A DNA stretch of 64,000 nt from the NCBI GenBank assembly GCA_963675135.1, contig OY776128.1, positions 70,066,670 to 70,130,669 of the forward strand. The letters are read 5' to 3'. The notes under the pieces were generated by a model. The model was not told the DNA's origin. It worked only from the letters and a program-made list of their open reading frames with translations, and made no database searches. This DNA comes from Galeopsis tetrahit. Taxonomy: Eukaryota; Streptophyta; Magnoliopsida; Lamiales; Lamiaceae. The position numbers and the translations under genes are program-made. Of the stretch, positions 21,297 through 32,212 are shown piece by piece; the first letter of the stretch is position 1; every line of letters begins with the position of its first letter.

Positions 21297-21310
21297 GGCT
21301 CTGATACCAC

Positions 21311-21593
21311 TGTTGGGTCTAATCGTCGTCTCCGTTGGGATGAGATCGACACAGGCTCAGGCACCTGGGATTGGGATAAGTAGAGAAGGGACCAAGTTTA
21401 TACGGTAACTCTCCACACTTAAGTCTTTCACACTTAACTCTCCGTTGTACTTCACAAAGAGAAAGAAGAAAGAACTATTCCAATTAGACTTGAGTGGGAG
21501 GTTGCCTTAGATATAAACAACTAGGGCAACAAGTTGGCTACGGGCCTTTTGTGTTAAGGCCTTGGGCCAAAACACTTGGGCCTAAGCCCAACA
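21311..21593 (-). repeat. LTR 2 of the Copia array
   Basis: Identical in length and ends to LTR 1; shared between units 1 and 2, serving as 5' LTR of unit 1 and 3' LTR of unit 2. Confidence 0.9.
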
Positions 21594-21905
21594 GATTCTC
21601 CACCTTTTTGGCCATCCCCTCTACGATCCAAATATCCACAGGTCTTCATCATCGCCTTTAACACACACACACTCACATAGCACACACAACACACGCATAG
21701 CACACATAACACCTATTACAATCACATTGCACCTGCAAAAGCAAAAACACAAAGTTTATACAAGGCATTAATAGCAAATGCAAAGTAAGCTATCAAGAGA
21801 AACACAAACAAACACGTTGGACACAAAGTGCACACACAATAACAGTTTAGACACACAAGTCAAAAAACACAAAACAGAATGAACATAGAGGCTGCAAAAA
21901 CAATT

Positions 21906-23561
21906 TTAATCAATGGAATCAAAATTCAAAGTTCTCATGCAAGACCTATGTTTTTCAACAGAAAGGCACTTGGTGCCCATATCAGCAGGATTAAACTCAG
22001 AAGCAATTTTCTCAAGATCAATAATGTCCTTTTCAATTATATCACGTACAAAATGGTATTTAACATCAACGTGTTTAGTTCTTTCATGGTATACAGGATT
22101 CTTACACAATTGAATAGCAGATTGACTATCAGAAAATACAACCACTTCACCTTCAAGTAAACCAATTTCAGAAATAAGACCTTTCAACCAAATGGCCTCT
22201 TTAGCAGCCTCAGTTATAGCAATATATTCAGATTCAGTTGTAGATAAAGCAACAACATGTTGTAACTGAGATTTCCAGCTTATACAAGAACCACATAGGG
22301 TGAACACATAAGAAGTGGTAGATTTTCTATTATCTCTATCATTAGCATAGTTAGAATCCACATACCCAACAAGTCTCACACCATTTGCACATTTAGAAAA
22401 TTTAAGACATACCTCCATCGTACCCTTAAGGTACTTAAGTAGCCACTTCAAAGCCTCCCAATGAGGCATACCTGGATTAGACATATATCTACTCAAGCAA
22501 CTAACAGAATATGCAATATCAGGTCTAGTGCTTACCATGAGATACATCACAGATCCAATGGCATTGGAGTAGGGCACACTTTTCATCTCATCACTTTCAG
22601 ACTTCGTCATGGGAGACTGAGTCTTACTTAACACAAAATGGGCAGCAAGAGGAACATTCACAGATTTAGCAGATGACATAGAGAATTTACTCAAAACCTT
22701 ATCCACATATGAAATTTGACCAAGCAAAAGAATATGCTTTTTCCTATCTCTTTCTATATGCATGCCTAAGATCTTCTTAGCATCACCAAGGTCTTTCATG
22801 TCAAATTTATCATAAAGGCACTTTTGAACATGCTCAACAGTTTTAACACAAGGACTAACAAGAAGCATGTCATCCACATATATGAGCAAGAAAAAAGGCA
22901 CAGAAGCACTTTCCTTAAAGTACAAGCAAGGATCAAAAGAGCTTCTCTTAAGTTTCAAAGACATCATGCACTCATCAAATTTCTTATTCCACTGCCTAGG
23001 AGATTGTTTCAATCCATACAAAGACTTACGAAGGAGACACACATGTTCAGGGTTCTTAGGATCAACAAATCCTTCAGGTTGTCTCATGTAAATCTTTTTA
23101 TCCAAATCACCATGCAAGAATGCTGTTTTCACATCCATTTGTTTAAGTTCCCAATTAAAATGAGCCACAAGAGCAAGCATTATGCGAACAGTGGTAAATT
23201 TGACAACAGGAGCAAAGATTTCAGTGTAATCTATCCCCTCTTTTTGAGTAAAACCCTTAGCCACTAATCTGGCCTTAAATCTAACATTTTCAGTTTCATC
23301 TTTAACCTTAAATAACCACTTACAATCCACAACAGAACAATGCATAGGTTTAGGTACAAGATTCCAAGTTTGGTTAACATGTAAGGATTTCATCTCTTCT
23401 TTCATAGCATTTAACCATTTAACTGAATTTTTAGACTTTAAAGCTTGATCATACGATTTAGGCTCATCATGGCAAGACTCAAAAGCATTAAAAGCATGCA
23501 TATCAATGTGGAAGTTATCAAATCTAGCAGGTTGCCTAATATTTCTCCAAAATTTACCCAC
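21906..23561 (-). CDS. Copia reverse transcriptase-RNase H, unit 2
   Basis: The predicted 551-residue protein is identical to that of unit 1. The unit differs in the leader at 23703 (A instead of G). Same missing ATG. Confidence 0.85.
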   Translation of the reverse strand: MGKFWRNIRQPARFDNFHIDMHAFNAFESCHDEPKSYDQALKSKNSVKWLNAMKEEMKSLHVNQTWNLVPKPMHCSVVDCKWLFKVKDETENVRFKARLVAKGFTQKEGIDYTEIFAPVVKFTTVRIMLALVAHFNWELKQMDVKTAFLHGDLDKKIYMRQPEGFVDPKNPEHVCLLRKSLYGLKQSPRQWNKKFDECMMSLKLKRSSFDPCLYFKESASVPFFLLIYVDDMLLVSPCVKTVEHVQKCLYDKFDMKDLGDAKKILGMHIERDRKKHILLLGQISYVDKVLSKFSMSSAKSVNVPLAAHFVLSKTQSPMTKSESDEMKSVPYSNAIGSVMYLMVSTRPDIAYSVSCLSRYMSNPGMPHWEALKWLLKYLKGTMEVCLKFSKCANGVRLVGYVDSNYANDRDNRKSTTSYVFTLCGSCISWKSQLQHVVALSTTESEYIAITEAAKEAIWLKGLISEIGLLEGEVVVFSDSQSAIQLCKNPVYHERTKHVDVKYHFVRDIIEKDIIDLEKIASEFNPADMGTKCLSVEKHRSCMRTLNFDSID

Positions 23562-23930
23562 GGCAGTGCGGCGCGAGGGGCGGCGGCTTCAGAGGCTTCA
23601 GGCGACAGGCGGAGGCGGCGCTTCTGCAGAGGCGATCGGCGACAGCGGCGGCGGCGCTTCTGCAGAGGCGATCGGCGACAGCGGCGGCTGCGCTTCTGCG
23701 GGACGATCGGCGGCAGCGGCGGCGGATGTCGAAGCGAGCAAGGGCGACGCGAGTCCAGGCGGTCGGCGCTAATGATGCAGGGACGGACGGCGGCGGCGGC
23801 CGCTAGGGTTCCGCCACGGAGGCGGCGGCGGCGCTACTGCGGGAATGGGCGGCGGCGGCTAGGTTTCCGCCACAGAGGAGGCGGCGTCACAGAGACGGTG
23901 GCAAACGACGACCCGTGGCTCTGATACCAC

Positions 23931-24213
23931 TGTTGGGTCTAATCGTCGTCTCCGTTGGGATGAGATCGACACAGGCTCAGGCACCTGGGATTGGGATAAG
24001 TAGAGAAGGGACCAAGTTTATACGGTAACTCTCCACACTTAAGTCTTTCACACTTAACTCTCCGTTGTACTTCACAAAGAGAAAGAAGAAAGAACTATTC
24101 CAATTAGACTTGAGTGGGAGGTTGCCTTAGATATAAACAACTAGGGCAACAAGTTGGCTACGGGCCTTTTGTGTTAAGGCCTTGGGCCAAAACACTTGGG
24201 CCTAAGCCCAACA
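23931..24213 (-). repeat. LTR 3 of the Copia array
   Basis: 283 bp, shared between units 2 and 3; no difference from LTRs 1 and 2 was noticed. Confidence 0.9.
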
Positions 24214-24525
24214 GATTCTCCACCTTTTTGGCCATCCCCTCTACGATCCAAATATCCACAGGTCTTCATCATCGCCTTTAACACACACACACTCACATAG
24301 CACACACAACACACGCATAGCACACATAACACCTATTACAATCACATTGCACCTGCAAAAGCAAAAACATAAAGTTTATACAAGGCATTAATAGCAAATG
24401 CAAAGTAAGCTATCAAGAGAAACACAAACAAACACGTTGGACACAAAGTGCACACACAATAACAGTTTAGACACACAAGTCAAAAAACACAAAACAGAAT
24501 GAACATAGAGGCTGCAAAAACAATT

Positions 24526-26181
24526 TTAATCAATGGAATCAAAATTCAAAGTTCTCATGCAAGACCTATGTTTTTCAACAGAAAGGCACTTGGTGCCCAT
24601 ATCAGCAGGATTAAACTCAGAAGCAATTTTCTCAAGATCAATAATGTCCTTTTCAATTATATCACGTACAAAATGGTATTTAACATCAACGTGTTTAGTT
24701 CTTTCATGGTATACAGGATTCTTACACAATTGAATAGCAGATTGACTATCAGAAAATACAACCACTTCACCTTCAAGTAAACCAATTTCAGAAATAAGAC
24801 CTTTCAACCAAATGGCCTCTTTAGCAGCCTCAGTTATAGCAATATATTCAGATTCAGTTGTAGATAAAGCAACAACATGTTGTAACTGAGATTTCCAGCT
24901 TATACAAGAACCACATAGGGTGAACACATAAGAAGTGGTAGATTTTCTATTATCTCTATCATTAGCATAGTTAGAATCCACATACCCAACAAGTCTCACA
25001 CCATTTGCACATTTAGAAAATTTAAGACATACCTCCATCGTACCCTTAAGGTACTTAAGTAGCCACTTCAAAGCCTCCCAATGAGGCATACCTGGATTAG
25101 ACATATATCTACTCAAGCAACTAACAGAATATGCAATATCAGGTCTAGTGCTTACCATGAGATACATCACAGATCCAATGGCATTGGAGTAGGGCACACT
25201 TTTCATCTCATCACTTTCAGACTTCGTCATGGGAGACTGAGTCTTACTTAACACAAAATGGGCAGCAAGAGGAACATTCACAGATTTAGCAGATGACATA
25301 GAGAATTTACTCAAAACCTTATCCACATATGAAATTTGACCAAGCAAAAGAATATGCTTTTTCCTATCTCTTTCTATATGCATGCCTAAGATCTTCTTAG
25401 CATCACCAAGGTCTTTCATGTCAAATTTATCATAAAGGCACTTTTGAACATGCTCAACAGTTTTAACACAAGGACTAACAAGAAGCATGTCATCCACATA
25501 TATGAGCAAGAAAAAAGGCACAGAAGCACTTTCCTTAAAGTACAAGCAAGGATCAAAAGAGCTTCTCTTAAGTTTCAAAGACATCATGCACTCATCAAAT
25601 TTCTTATTCCACTGCCTAGGAGATTGTTTCAATCCATACAAAGACTTACGAAGGAGACACACATGTTCAGGGTTCTTAGGATCAACAAATCCTTCAGGTT
25701 GTCTCATGTAAATCTTTTTATCCAAATCACCATGCAAGAATGCTGTTTTCACATCCATTTGTTTAAGTTCCCAATTAAAATGAGCCACAAGAGCAAGCAT
25801 TATGCGAACAGTGGTAAATTTGACAACAGGAGCAAAGATTTCAGTGTAATCTATCCCCTCTTTTTGAGTAAAACCCTTAGCCACTAATCTGGCCTTAAAT
25901 CTAACATTTTCAGTTTCATCTTTAACCTTAAATAACCACTTACAATCCACAACAGAACAATGCATAGGTTTAGGTACAAGATTCCAAGTTTGGTTAACAT
26001 GTAAGGATTTCATCTCTTCTTTCATAGCATTTAACCATTTAACTGAATTTTTAGACTTTAAAGCTTGATCATACGATTTAGGCTCATCATGGCAAGACTC
26101 AAAAGCATTAAAAGCATGCATATCAATGTGGAAGTTATCAAATCTAGCAGGTTGCCTAATATTTCTCCAAAATTTACCCAC
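24526..26181 (-). CDS. Copia reverse transcriptase-RNase H, unit 3
   Basis: Protein identical to units 1 and 2. Unit-specific changes lie outside it: T at 24370 and T at 26432. Confidence 0.85.
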   Translation of the reverse strand: MGKFWRNIRQPARFDNFHIDMHAFNAFESCHDEPKSYDQALKSKNSVKWLNAMKEEMKSLHVNQTWNLVPKPMHCSVVDCKWLFKVKDETENVRFKARLVAKGFTQKEGIDYTEIFAPVVKFTTVRIMLALVAHFNWELKQMDVKTAFLHGDLDKKIYMRQPEGFVDPKNPEHVCLLRKSLYGLKQSPRQWNKKFDECMMSLKLKRSSFDPCLYFKESASVPFFLLIYVDDMLLVSPCVKTVEHVQKCLYDKFDMKDLGDAKKILGMHIERDRKKHILLLGQISYVDKVLSKFSMSSAKSVNVPLAAHFVLSKTQSPMTKSESDEMKSVPYSNAIGSVMYLMVSTRPDIAYSVSCLSRYMSNPGMPHWEALKWLLKYLKGTMEVCLKFSKCANGVRLVGYVDSNYANDRDNRKSTTSYVFTLCGSCISWKSQLQHVVALSTTESEYIAITEAAKEAIWLKGLISEIGLLEGEVVVFSDSQSAIQLCKNPVYHERTKHVDVKYHFVRDIIEKDIIDLEKIASEFNPADMGTKCLSVEKHRSCMRTLNFDSID

Positions 26182-26550
26182 GGCAGTGCGGCGCGAGGGG
26201 CGGCGGCTTCAGAGGCTTCAGGCGACAGGCGGAGGCGGCGCTTCTGCAGAGGCGATCGGCGACAGCGGCGGCGGCGCTTCTGCAGAGGCGATCGGCGACA
26301 GCGGCGGCTGCGCTTCTGCGGGGCGATCGGCGGCAGCGGCGGCGGATGTCGAAGCGAGCAAGGGCGACGCGAGTCCAGGCGGTCGGCGCTAATGATGCAG
26401 GGACGGACGGCGGCGGCGGCCGCTAGGGTTCTGCCACGGAGGCGGCGGCGGCGCTACTGCGGGAATGGGCGGCGGCGGCTAGGTTTCCGCCACAGAGGAG
26501 GCGGCGTCACAGAGACGGTGGCAAACGACGACCCGTGGCTCTGATACCAC

Positions 26551-26833
26551 TGTTGGGTCTAATCGTCGTCTCCGTTGGGATGAGATCGACACAGGCTCAG
26601 GCACCTGGGATTGGGATAAGTAGAGAAGGGACCAAGTTTATACGGTAACTCTCCACACTTAAGTCTTTCACACTTAACTCTCCGTTGTACTTCACAAAGA
26701 GAAAGAAGAAAGAACTATTCCAATTAGACTTGAGTGGGAGGTTGCCTTAGATATAAACAACTAGGGCAACAAGTTGGCTACGGGCCTTTTGTGTTAAGGC
26801 CTTGGGCCAAAACACTTGGGCCTAAGCCCAACA
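26551..26833 (-). repeat. LTR 4 of the Copia array
   Basis: 283 bp, shared between units 3 and 4; no difference from LTRs 1-3 was noticed. Confidence 0.9.
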
Positions 26834-27145
26834 GATTCTCCACCTTTTTGGCCATCCCCTCTACGATCCAAATATCCACAGGTCTTCATCATCGCCTTTA
26901 ACACACACACACTCACATAGCACACACAACACACGCATAGCACACATAACACCTATTACAATCACATTGCACCTGCAAAAGCAAAAACACAAAGTTTATA
27001 CAAGGCATTAATAGCAAATGCAAAGTAAGCTATCAAGAGAAACACAAACAAACACGTTGGACACAAAGTGCACACACAATAACAGTTTAGACACACAAGT
27101 CAAAAAACACAAAACAGAATGAACATAGAGGCTGCAAAAACAATT

Positions 27146-28801
27146 TTAATCAATGGAATCAAAATTCAAAGTTCTCATGCAAGACCTATGTTTTTCAACA
27201 GAAAGGCACTTGGTGCCCATATCAGCAGGATTAAACTCAGAAGCAATTTTCTCAAGATCAATAATGTCCTTTTCAATTATATCACGTACAAAATGGTATT
27301 TAACATCAACGTGTTTAGTTCTTTCATGGTATACAGGATTCTTACACAATTGAATAGCAGATTGACTATCAGAAAATACAACCACTTCACCTTCAAGTAA
27401 ACCAATTTCAGAAATAAGACCTTTCAACCAAATGGCCTCTTTAGCAGCCTCAGTTATAGCAATATATTCAGATTCAGTTGTAGATAAAGCAACAACATGT
27501 TGTAACTGAGATTTCCAGCTTATACAAGAACCACATAGGGTGAACACATAAGAAGTGGTAGATTTTCTATTATCTCTATCATTAGCATAGTTAGAATCCA
27601 CATACCCAACAAGTCTCACACCATTTGCACATTTAGAAAATTTAAGACATACCTCCATCGTACCCTTAAGGTACTTAAGTAGCCACTTCAAAGCCTCCCA
27701 ATGAGGCATACCTGGATTAGACATATATCTACTCAAGCAACTAACAGAATATGCAATATCAGGTCTAGTGCTTACCATGAGATACATCACAGATCCAATG
27801 GCATTGGAGTAGGGCACACTTTTCATCTCATCACTTTCAGACTTCGTCATGGGAGACTGAGTCTTACTTAACACAAAATGGGCAGCAAGAGGAACATTCA
27901 CAGATTTAGCAGATGACATAGAGAATTTACTCAAAACCTTATCCACATATGAAATTTGACCAAGCAAAAGAATATGCTTTTTCCTATCTCTTTCTATATG
28001 CATGCCTAAGATCTTCTTAGCATCACCAAGGTCTTTCATGTCAAATTTATCATAAAGGCACTTTTGAACATGCTCAACAGTTTTAACACAAGGACTAACA
28101 AGAAGCATGTCATCCACATATATGAGCAAGAAAAAAGGCACAGAAGCACTTTCCTTAAAGTACAAGCAAGGATCAAAAGAGCTTCTCTTAAGTTTCAAAG
28201 ACATCATGCACTCATCAAATTTCTTATTCCACTGCCTAGGAGATTGTTTCAATCCATACAAAGACTTACGAAGGAGACACACATGTTCAGGGTTCTTAGG
28301 ATCAACAAATCCTTCAGGTTGTCTCATGTAAATCTTTTTATCCAAATCACCATGCAAGAATGCTGTTTTCACATCCATTTGTTTAAGTTCCCAATTAAAA
28401 TGAGCCACAAGAGCAAGCATTATGCGAACAGTGGTAAATTTGACAACAGGAGCAAAGATTTCAGTGTAATCTATCCCCTCTTTTTGAGTAAAACCCTTAG
28501 CCACTAATCTGGCCTTAAATCTAACATTTTCAGTTTCATCTTTAACCTTAAATAACCACTTACAATCCACAACAGAACAATGCATAGGTTTAGGTACAAG
28601 ATTCCAAGTTTGGTTAACATGTAAGGATTTCATCTCTTCTTTCATAGCATTTAACCATTTAACTGAATTTTTAGACTTTAAAGCTTGATCATACGATTTA
28701 GGCTCATCATGGCAAGACTCAAAAGCATTAAAAGCATGCATATCAATGTGGAAGTTATCAAATCTAGCAGGTTGCCTAATATTTCTCCAAAATTTACCCA
28801 C
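27146..28801 (-). CDS. Copia reverse transcriptase-RNase H, unit 4
   Basis: Protein identical to the other three. In this unit the leader carries a 29-bp deletion near 29040 between GGCGGCGGC repeats, consistent with slippage, and T at 29084. Confidence 0.85.
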   Translation of the reverse strand: MGKFWRNIRQPARFDNFHIDMHAFNAFESCHDEPKSYDQALKSKNSVKWLNAMKEEMKSLHVNQTWNLVPKPMHCSVVDCKWLFKVKDETENVRFKARLVAKGFTQKEGIDYTEIFAPVVKFTTVRIMLALVAHFNWELKQMDVKTAFLHGDLDKKIYMRQPEGFVDPKNPEHVCLLRKSLYGLKQSPRQWNKKFDECMMSLKLKRSSFDPCLYFKESASVPFFLLIYVDDMLLVSPCVKTVEHVQKCLYDKFDMKDLGDAKKILGMHIERDRKKHILLLGQISYVDKVLSKFSMSSAKSVNVPLAAHFVLSKTQSPMTKSESDEMKSVPYSNAIGSVMYLMVSTRPDIAYSVSCLSRYMSNPGMPHWEALKWLLKYLKGTMEVCLKFSKCANGVRLVGYVDSNYANDRDNRKSTTSYVFTLCGSCISWKSQLQHVVALSTTESEYIAITEAAKEAIWLKGLISEIGLLEGEVVVFSDSQSAIQLCKNPVYHERTKHVDVKYHFVRDIIEKDIIDLEKIASEFNPADMGTKCLSVEKHRSCMRTLNFDSID

Positions 28802-29141
28802 GGCAGTGCGGCGCGAGGGGCGGCGGCTTCAGAGGCTTCAGGCGACAGGCGGAGGCGGCGCTTCTGCAGAGGCGATCGGCGACAGCGGCGGCGGCGCTTC
28901 TGCAGAGGCGATCGGCGACAGCGGCGGCTGCGCTTCTGCGGGGCGATCGGCGGCAGCGGCGGCGGATGTCGAAGCGAGCAAGGGCGACGCGAGTCCAGGC
29001 GGTCGGCGCTAATGATGCAGGGACGGACGGCGGCGGCGGCGGCGCTACTGCGGGAATGGGCGGCGGCGGCTAGGTTTCCGCCATAGAGGAGGCGGCGTCA
29101 CAGAGACGGTGGCAAACGACGACCCGTGGCTCTGATACCAC

Positions 29142-29424
29142 TGTTGGGTCTAATCGTCGTCTCCGTTGGGATGAGATCGACACAGGCTCAGGCACCTGGG
29201 ATTGGGATAAGTAGAGAAGGGACCAAGTTTATACGGTAACTCTCCACACTTAAGTCTTTCACACTTAACTCTCCGTTGTACTTCACAAAGAGAAAGAAGA
29301 AAGAACTATTCCAATTAGACTTGAGTGGGAGGTTGCCTTAGATATAAACAACTAGGGCAACAAGTTGGCTACGGGCCTTTTGTGTTAAGGCCTTGAGCCA
29401 AAACACTTGGGCCTAAGCCCAACA
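29142..29424 (-). repeat. LTR 5 of the Copia array (outer, 5' side)
   Basis: 283 bp ending CCCAACA and followed by the duplication ATCAG (29425-29429). A at 29396 where the other LTRs have G. Confidence 0.9.
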
Positions 29425-29429
29425 ATCAG

Positions 29430-30051
29430 GAAATCTAACAAATTTCATTTTCTTTAGTTGGATTTGAAACGTCTCGATCCGTGCTATTGTTTATTTCTCA
29501 TGAATAATGGTTTGTTAGATAACTTTTGTTTCTTGGAATAAAAAGGGAATCCCAAAAAGCATACACCAGGTGACCTGAACGGTTTATTTCCTCTAAAAAA
29601 ATGTACAAAACAAAAAGGAAAGTCCCAAAAGTCATACACCCAGGTGTACACCTGACACCTCTAAAAAAAAAAAATACAAAACAAAAGGGAAAGTCCCAAA
29701 AGTCATAAACTCAGTTTAGGTGTACACCTGAGTTTAAGTGTATTTATTTCTATTAAAATATCAAGCCCATATATCATTAAGTCTGAACACTTATAATATC
29801 CACTTGGGATTCTTCTTTGGAAGCTTTGATGAAAGGTTCATCGACGAGAACTAGGTGTACACCTGAGTTCAGGTGTACTATTTATTTCCTTTAAATTTCT
29901 CCACTTTTAAAGAAAAAGTTTCACCGATTAAATACAGATACAACACGGCCAATGGCATATGATGTGTTGAAATGGGAAATACTCCCATTAAAATATATTC
30001 TTTACATCAGTAAGAAATTCAAACCCAACATCTCAATTATTCTCCAATGTA
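29430..30051. repeat. Spacer with clustered GGTGTACACC palindromes
   Basis: The motif AGGTGTACACCTG or a close form occurs around 29648, 29719 and 29852, with related AGGTG..ACCTGA pieces at 29567. Between them a segment with GGAAAGTCCCAAAAGTCATA is repeated. One related copy lies at 15390. No gene seen. Confidence 0.6.
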
Positions 30052-30268
30052 GACGGATTTATGAGTACATTGGGGATGGTCATGGCCCCCTCAATTTTTA
30101 ATTTTTTTTTACTATTATATTTATAATTATTAATTAATATATAATTAAATTGTAGACTTGTAGTTATATTTATTGATTTGGACTCCTAGTTAATTAATGT
30201 GTATATGATATTGATTGGGGCCATTGGGCCTTTGAGAATTAAGTGTAAAGATAAAATCAGTTCACATA

Positions 30269-30439
30269 TGTAAACACACACTCATCTAATAATTGTAAAG
30301 AAGGAAATACAAAACAAAAGGTATTTCATATATGGAGTGTTACAATGTTTACAATGAATAAAGTGCATAAAATGCATAAGGAATACAAAAGAGCCTAATC
30401 TATATTTATAGACTAAGTAACTACTTTATATCCTTTACA
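30269..30439 (-). repeat. Left LTR of the TRIM-like element
   Basis: 171 bp; in element orientation the 3' LTR, next to the polypurine tract. Confidence 0.8.
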
Positions 30440-32017
30440 CCCCCCTCAAAATGAGAGTGGATGTCAATCAACCTCATTTTGACAATGTCGTAATTCTGAG
30501 CAAAGTGCATTCTCAAATCGGACCATAGCACTTGTACACACAACCAACCACAATCAACAAAGAATCCCCAATAGATGAAGTACAATGATCAATCTCCTAC
30601 TGAAAGTCAAAAGCCCCATAACCAAGCTTTATTTACCAGCAACAAATCGGCAAGCATCAACCAAAGGAAAGGAAAACTATCAAACAAATAAGTGCAGCAA
30701 AACTGAGCACCAGATCATTACAACAATTCAAGTCTCCATTTGAATACCAAAAGCAAGCCGCAACAATTAATAAAATCAATCCATTTGAATACCAGAAGTA
30801 AGCTGCAACAAATTAACCAAATGCCAATCGCCACCGTCAAACTGAAACGCCGGCAACAAGGCTGCAACAAACATCCGACAACAAATCTCAGGCAGCAAAT
30901 CGATGCCGGGAATCAAAAGCCAAACTCAAATCGGCAAACGAAGAGAACTTACAATGCCTTCACCGCAAATTTAGATGGTTGGAAGACCTCGTCGGCTCGA
31001 CCAGATCATCAAACGACACACCACCGACAACAAACCAGCCACCGCAGGATCGAATCGCCAAAACCTGAAACCGGCAAATTCCGCGAACCACAGGGATGAA
31101 CAGATCGAAAAAAAACAGAGTACGAACTACTAACCTCCGACAATCAAATCGAAGAACGGAAATCGCCAATAAAGAAAATAAGTCGGCAGAATGAAGACTA
31201 CCCATCTCAAAAGAAATCAATTGAATGAAATCATAGAAATTCAAGCCGAATTTGATTCATAGAAAGACAGCAGTTCTTGAAAACCAAGAAGAAGGAGAAA
31301 GATACGCAGAGCACGGCCACCAGAAGTTGTGCCCGCCGTCAACCATTTCCCAAATTGAGAATCCAAAATAAATCATGAGAGATCACATCAAACTCCAAAA
31401 AAAATCCGGCAGGGGGAACAACCTTATTCTCATCTAGACGGCAAGTAACTGCTTTTCAAAATTTTTCGAAACTGATCGGCGGAGATGGAGGAAACCGTCG
31501 TGAACCGCCAGCGGAACAGTACACTAAAATGAATCGACGCCGGAACCTTAAGCACCGCCGAACAATCAGTAAGAATTTATAATTCTCAAAACCAAACAAC
31601 ACCAATAATAGAATTCATCCAATCCGTGGTGAGAATTCCACAAATATTCCAAAAAAAAATGGAACCGTGATAAACACGAAATAATCGATTTCGAATCAAC
31701 ATGAAATCGAATATAAAACTCACGAGCATAAAACTCGCAAAGAAATGAGTATTAAACTCAAGAAACTCAAAGAAGAACTCGAATCAAGATAAAATCGAAT
31801 CCAAAAATTCACGAGCATAAAACCCGTAAAGAATAATCTCGAAACGAGAAAAAAAAAGGAGAAATCCAAATCCATCAAAGATTTGGCAGAAATGAGTACA
31901 AAAACTCAAGAAATTCGGAAATTCATTCATACCGAATTGCGGAAACATATCTAAATCGACAAACTTGTTTAATCGATCATAAATTAATCAATACATAGCT
32001 CCGATACCAAGTAGAGA

Positions 32018-32188
32018 TGTAAACACACACTCATCTAATAATTGTAAAGAAGGAAATACAAAACAAAAGGTATTTCATATATGGAGTGTTACAATGTTTA
32101 CAATGAATAAAGTGCATAAAATGCATAAGGAATACAAAAGAGCCTAATATATATTTATAGACTAAGTAACTACTTTATATCCTTTACA
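32018..32188 (-). repeat. Right LTR of the TRIM-like element
   Basis: 171 bp; in element orientation the 5' LTR, followed by the primer-binding site. Confidence 0.8.
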
Positions 32189-32212
32189 CATTGCATAAAT
32201 AAGTATTAAATT

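Larger units (their letters stand above)
18691..29424 (-). mobile_element. Multimeric Copia LTR-retrotransposon derivative: five LTRs, four internal regions
   Basis: Order: LTR-internal-LTR-internal-LTR-internal-LTR-internal-LTR, period exactly 2620 bp for the first three units and 2591 bp for the fourth. A single 5-bp duplication ATCAG flanks the outermost LTRs (18686-18690 and 29425-29429), so the array behaves as one insertion. Orientation is minus: primer-binding sites TGGTATCAGAGCC (complementary to initiator methionine tRNA) sit at 21297-21309, 23917-23929, 26537-26549 and 29128-29140, and a purine-rich tract AAAAAGGTGGAGAA lies beside each upstream LTR. The whole array differs internally at only a few bases. 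Confidence 0.9.
30269..32188 (-). mobile_element. Short non-autonomous LTR retrotransposon (TRIM/LARD-like)
   Basis: Two 171-bp LTRs (30269-30439 and 32018-32188), starting TGTAAAC and ending TTTACA, nearly identical. On the minus strand the primer-binding site TGGTATCGGAGC lies at 31998-32009, eight bases inside the right LTR, and a polypurine tract TTTTGAGGGGGG abuts the left LTR. The 1.58-kb interior has no gag or pol. Copy 1 of the host repeat keeps the empty site (TTGACATTGCATAAA near 11634); CACAT on both sides (30263-30267 and 32187-32191) is the best target duplication. Confidence 0.8.

Noticed and set aside
20204..21304. Plus-strand reading frames of 147 and 159 residues in each Copia unit
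   Set aside because: They lie opposite the reverse transcriptase or in the GC-rich leader and are low-complexity (Arg/Ala/Gly-rich); they repeat with the unit and show no domain.
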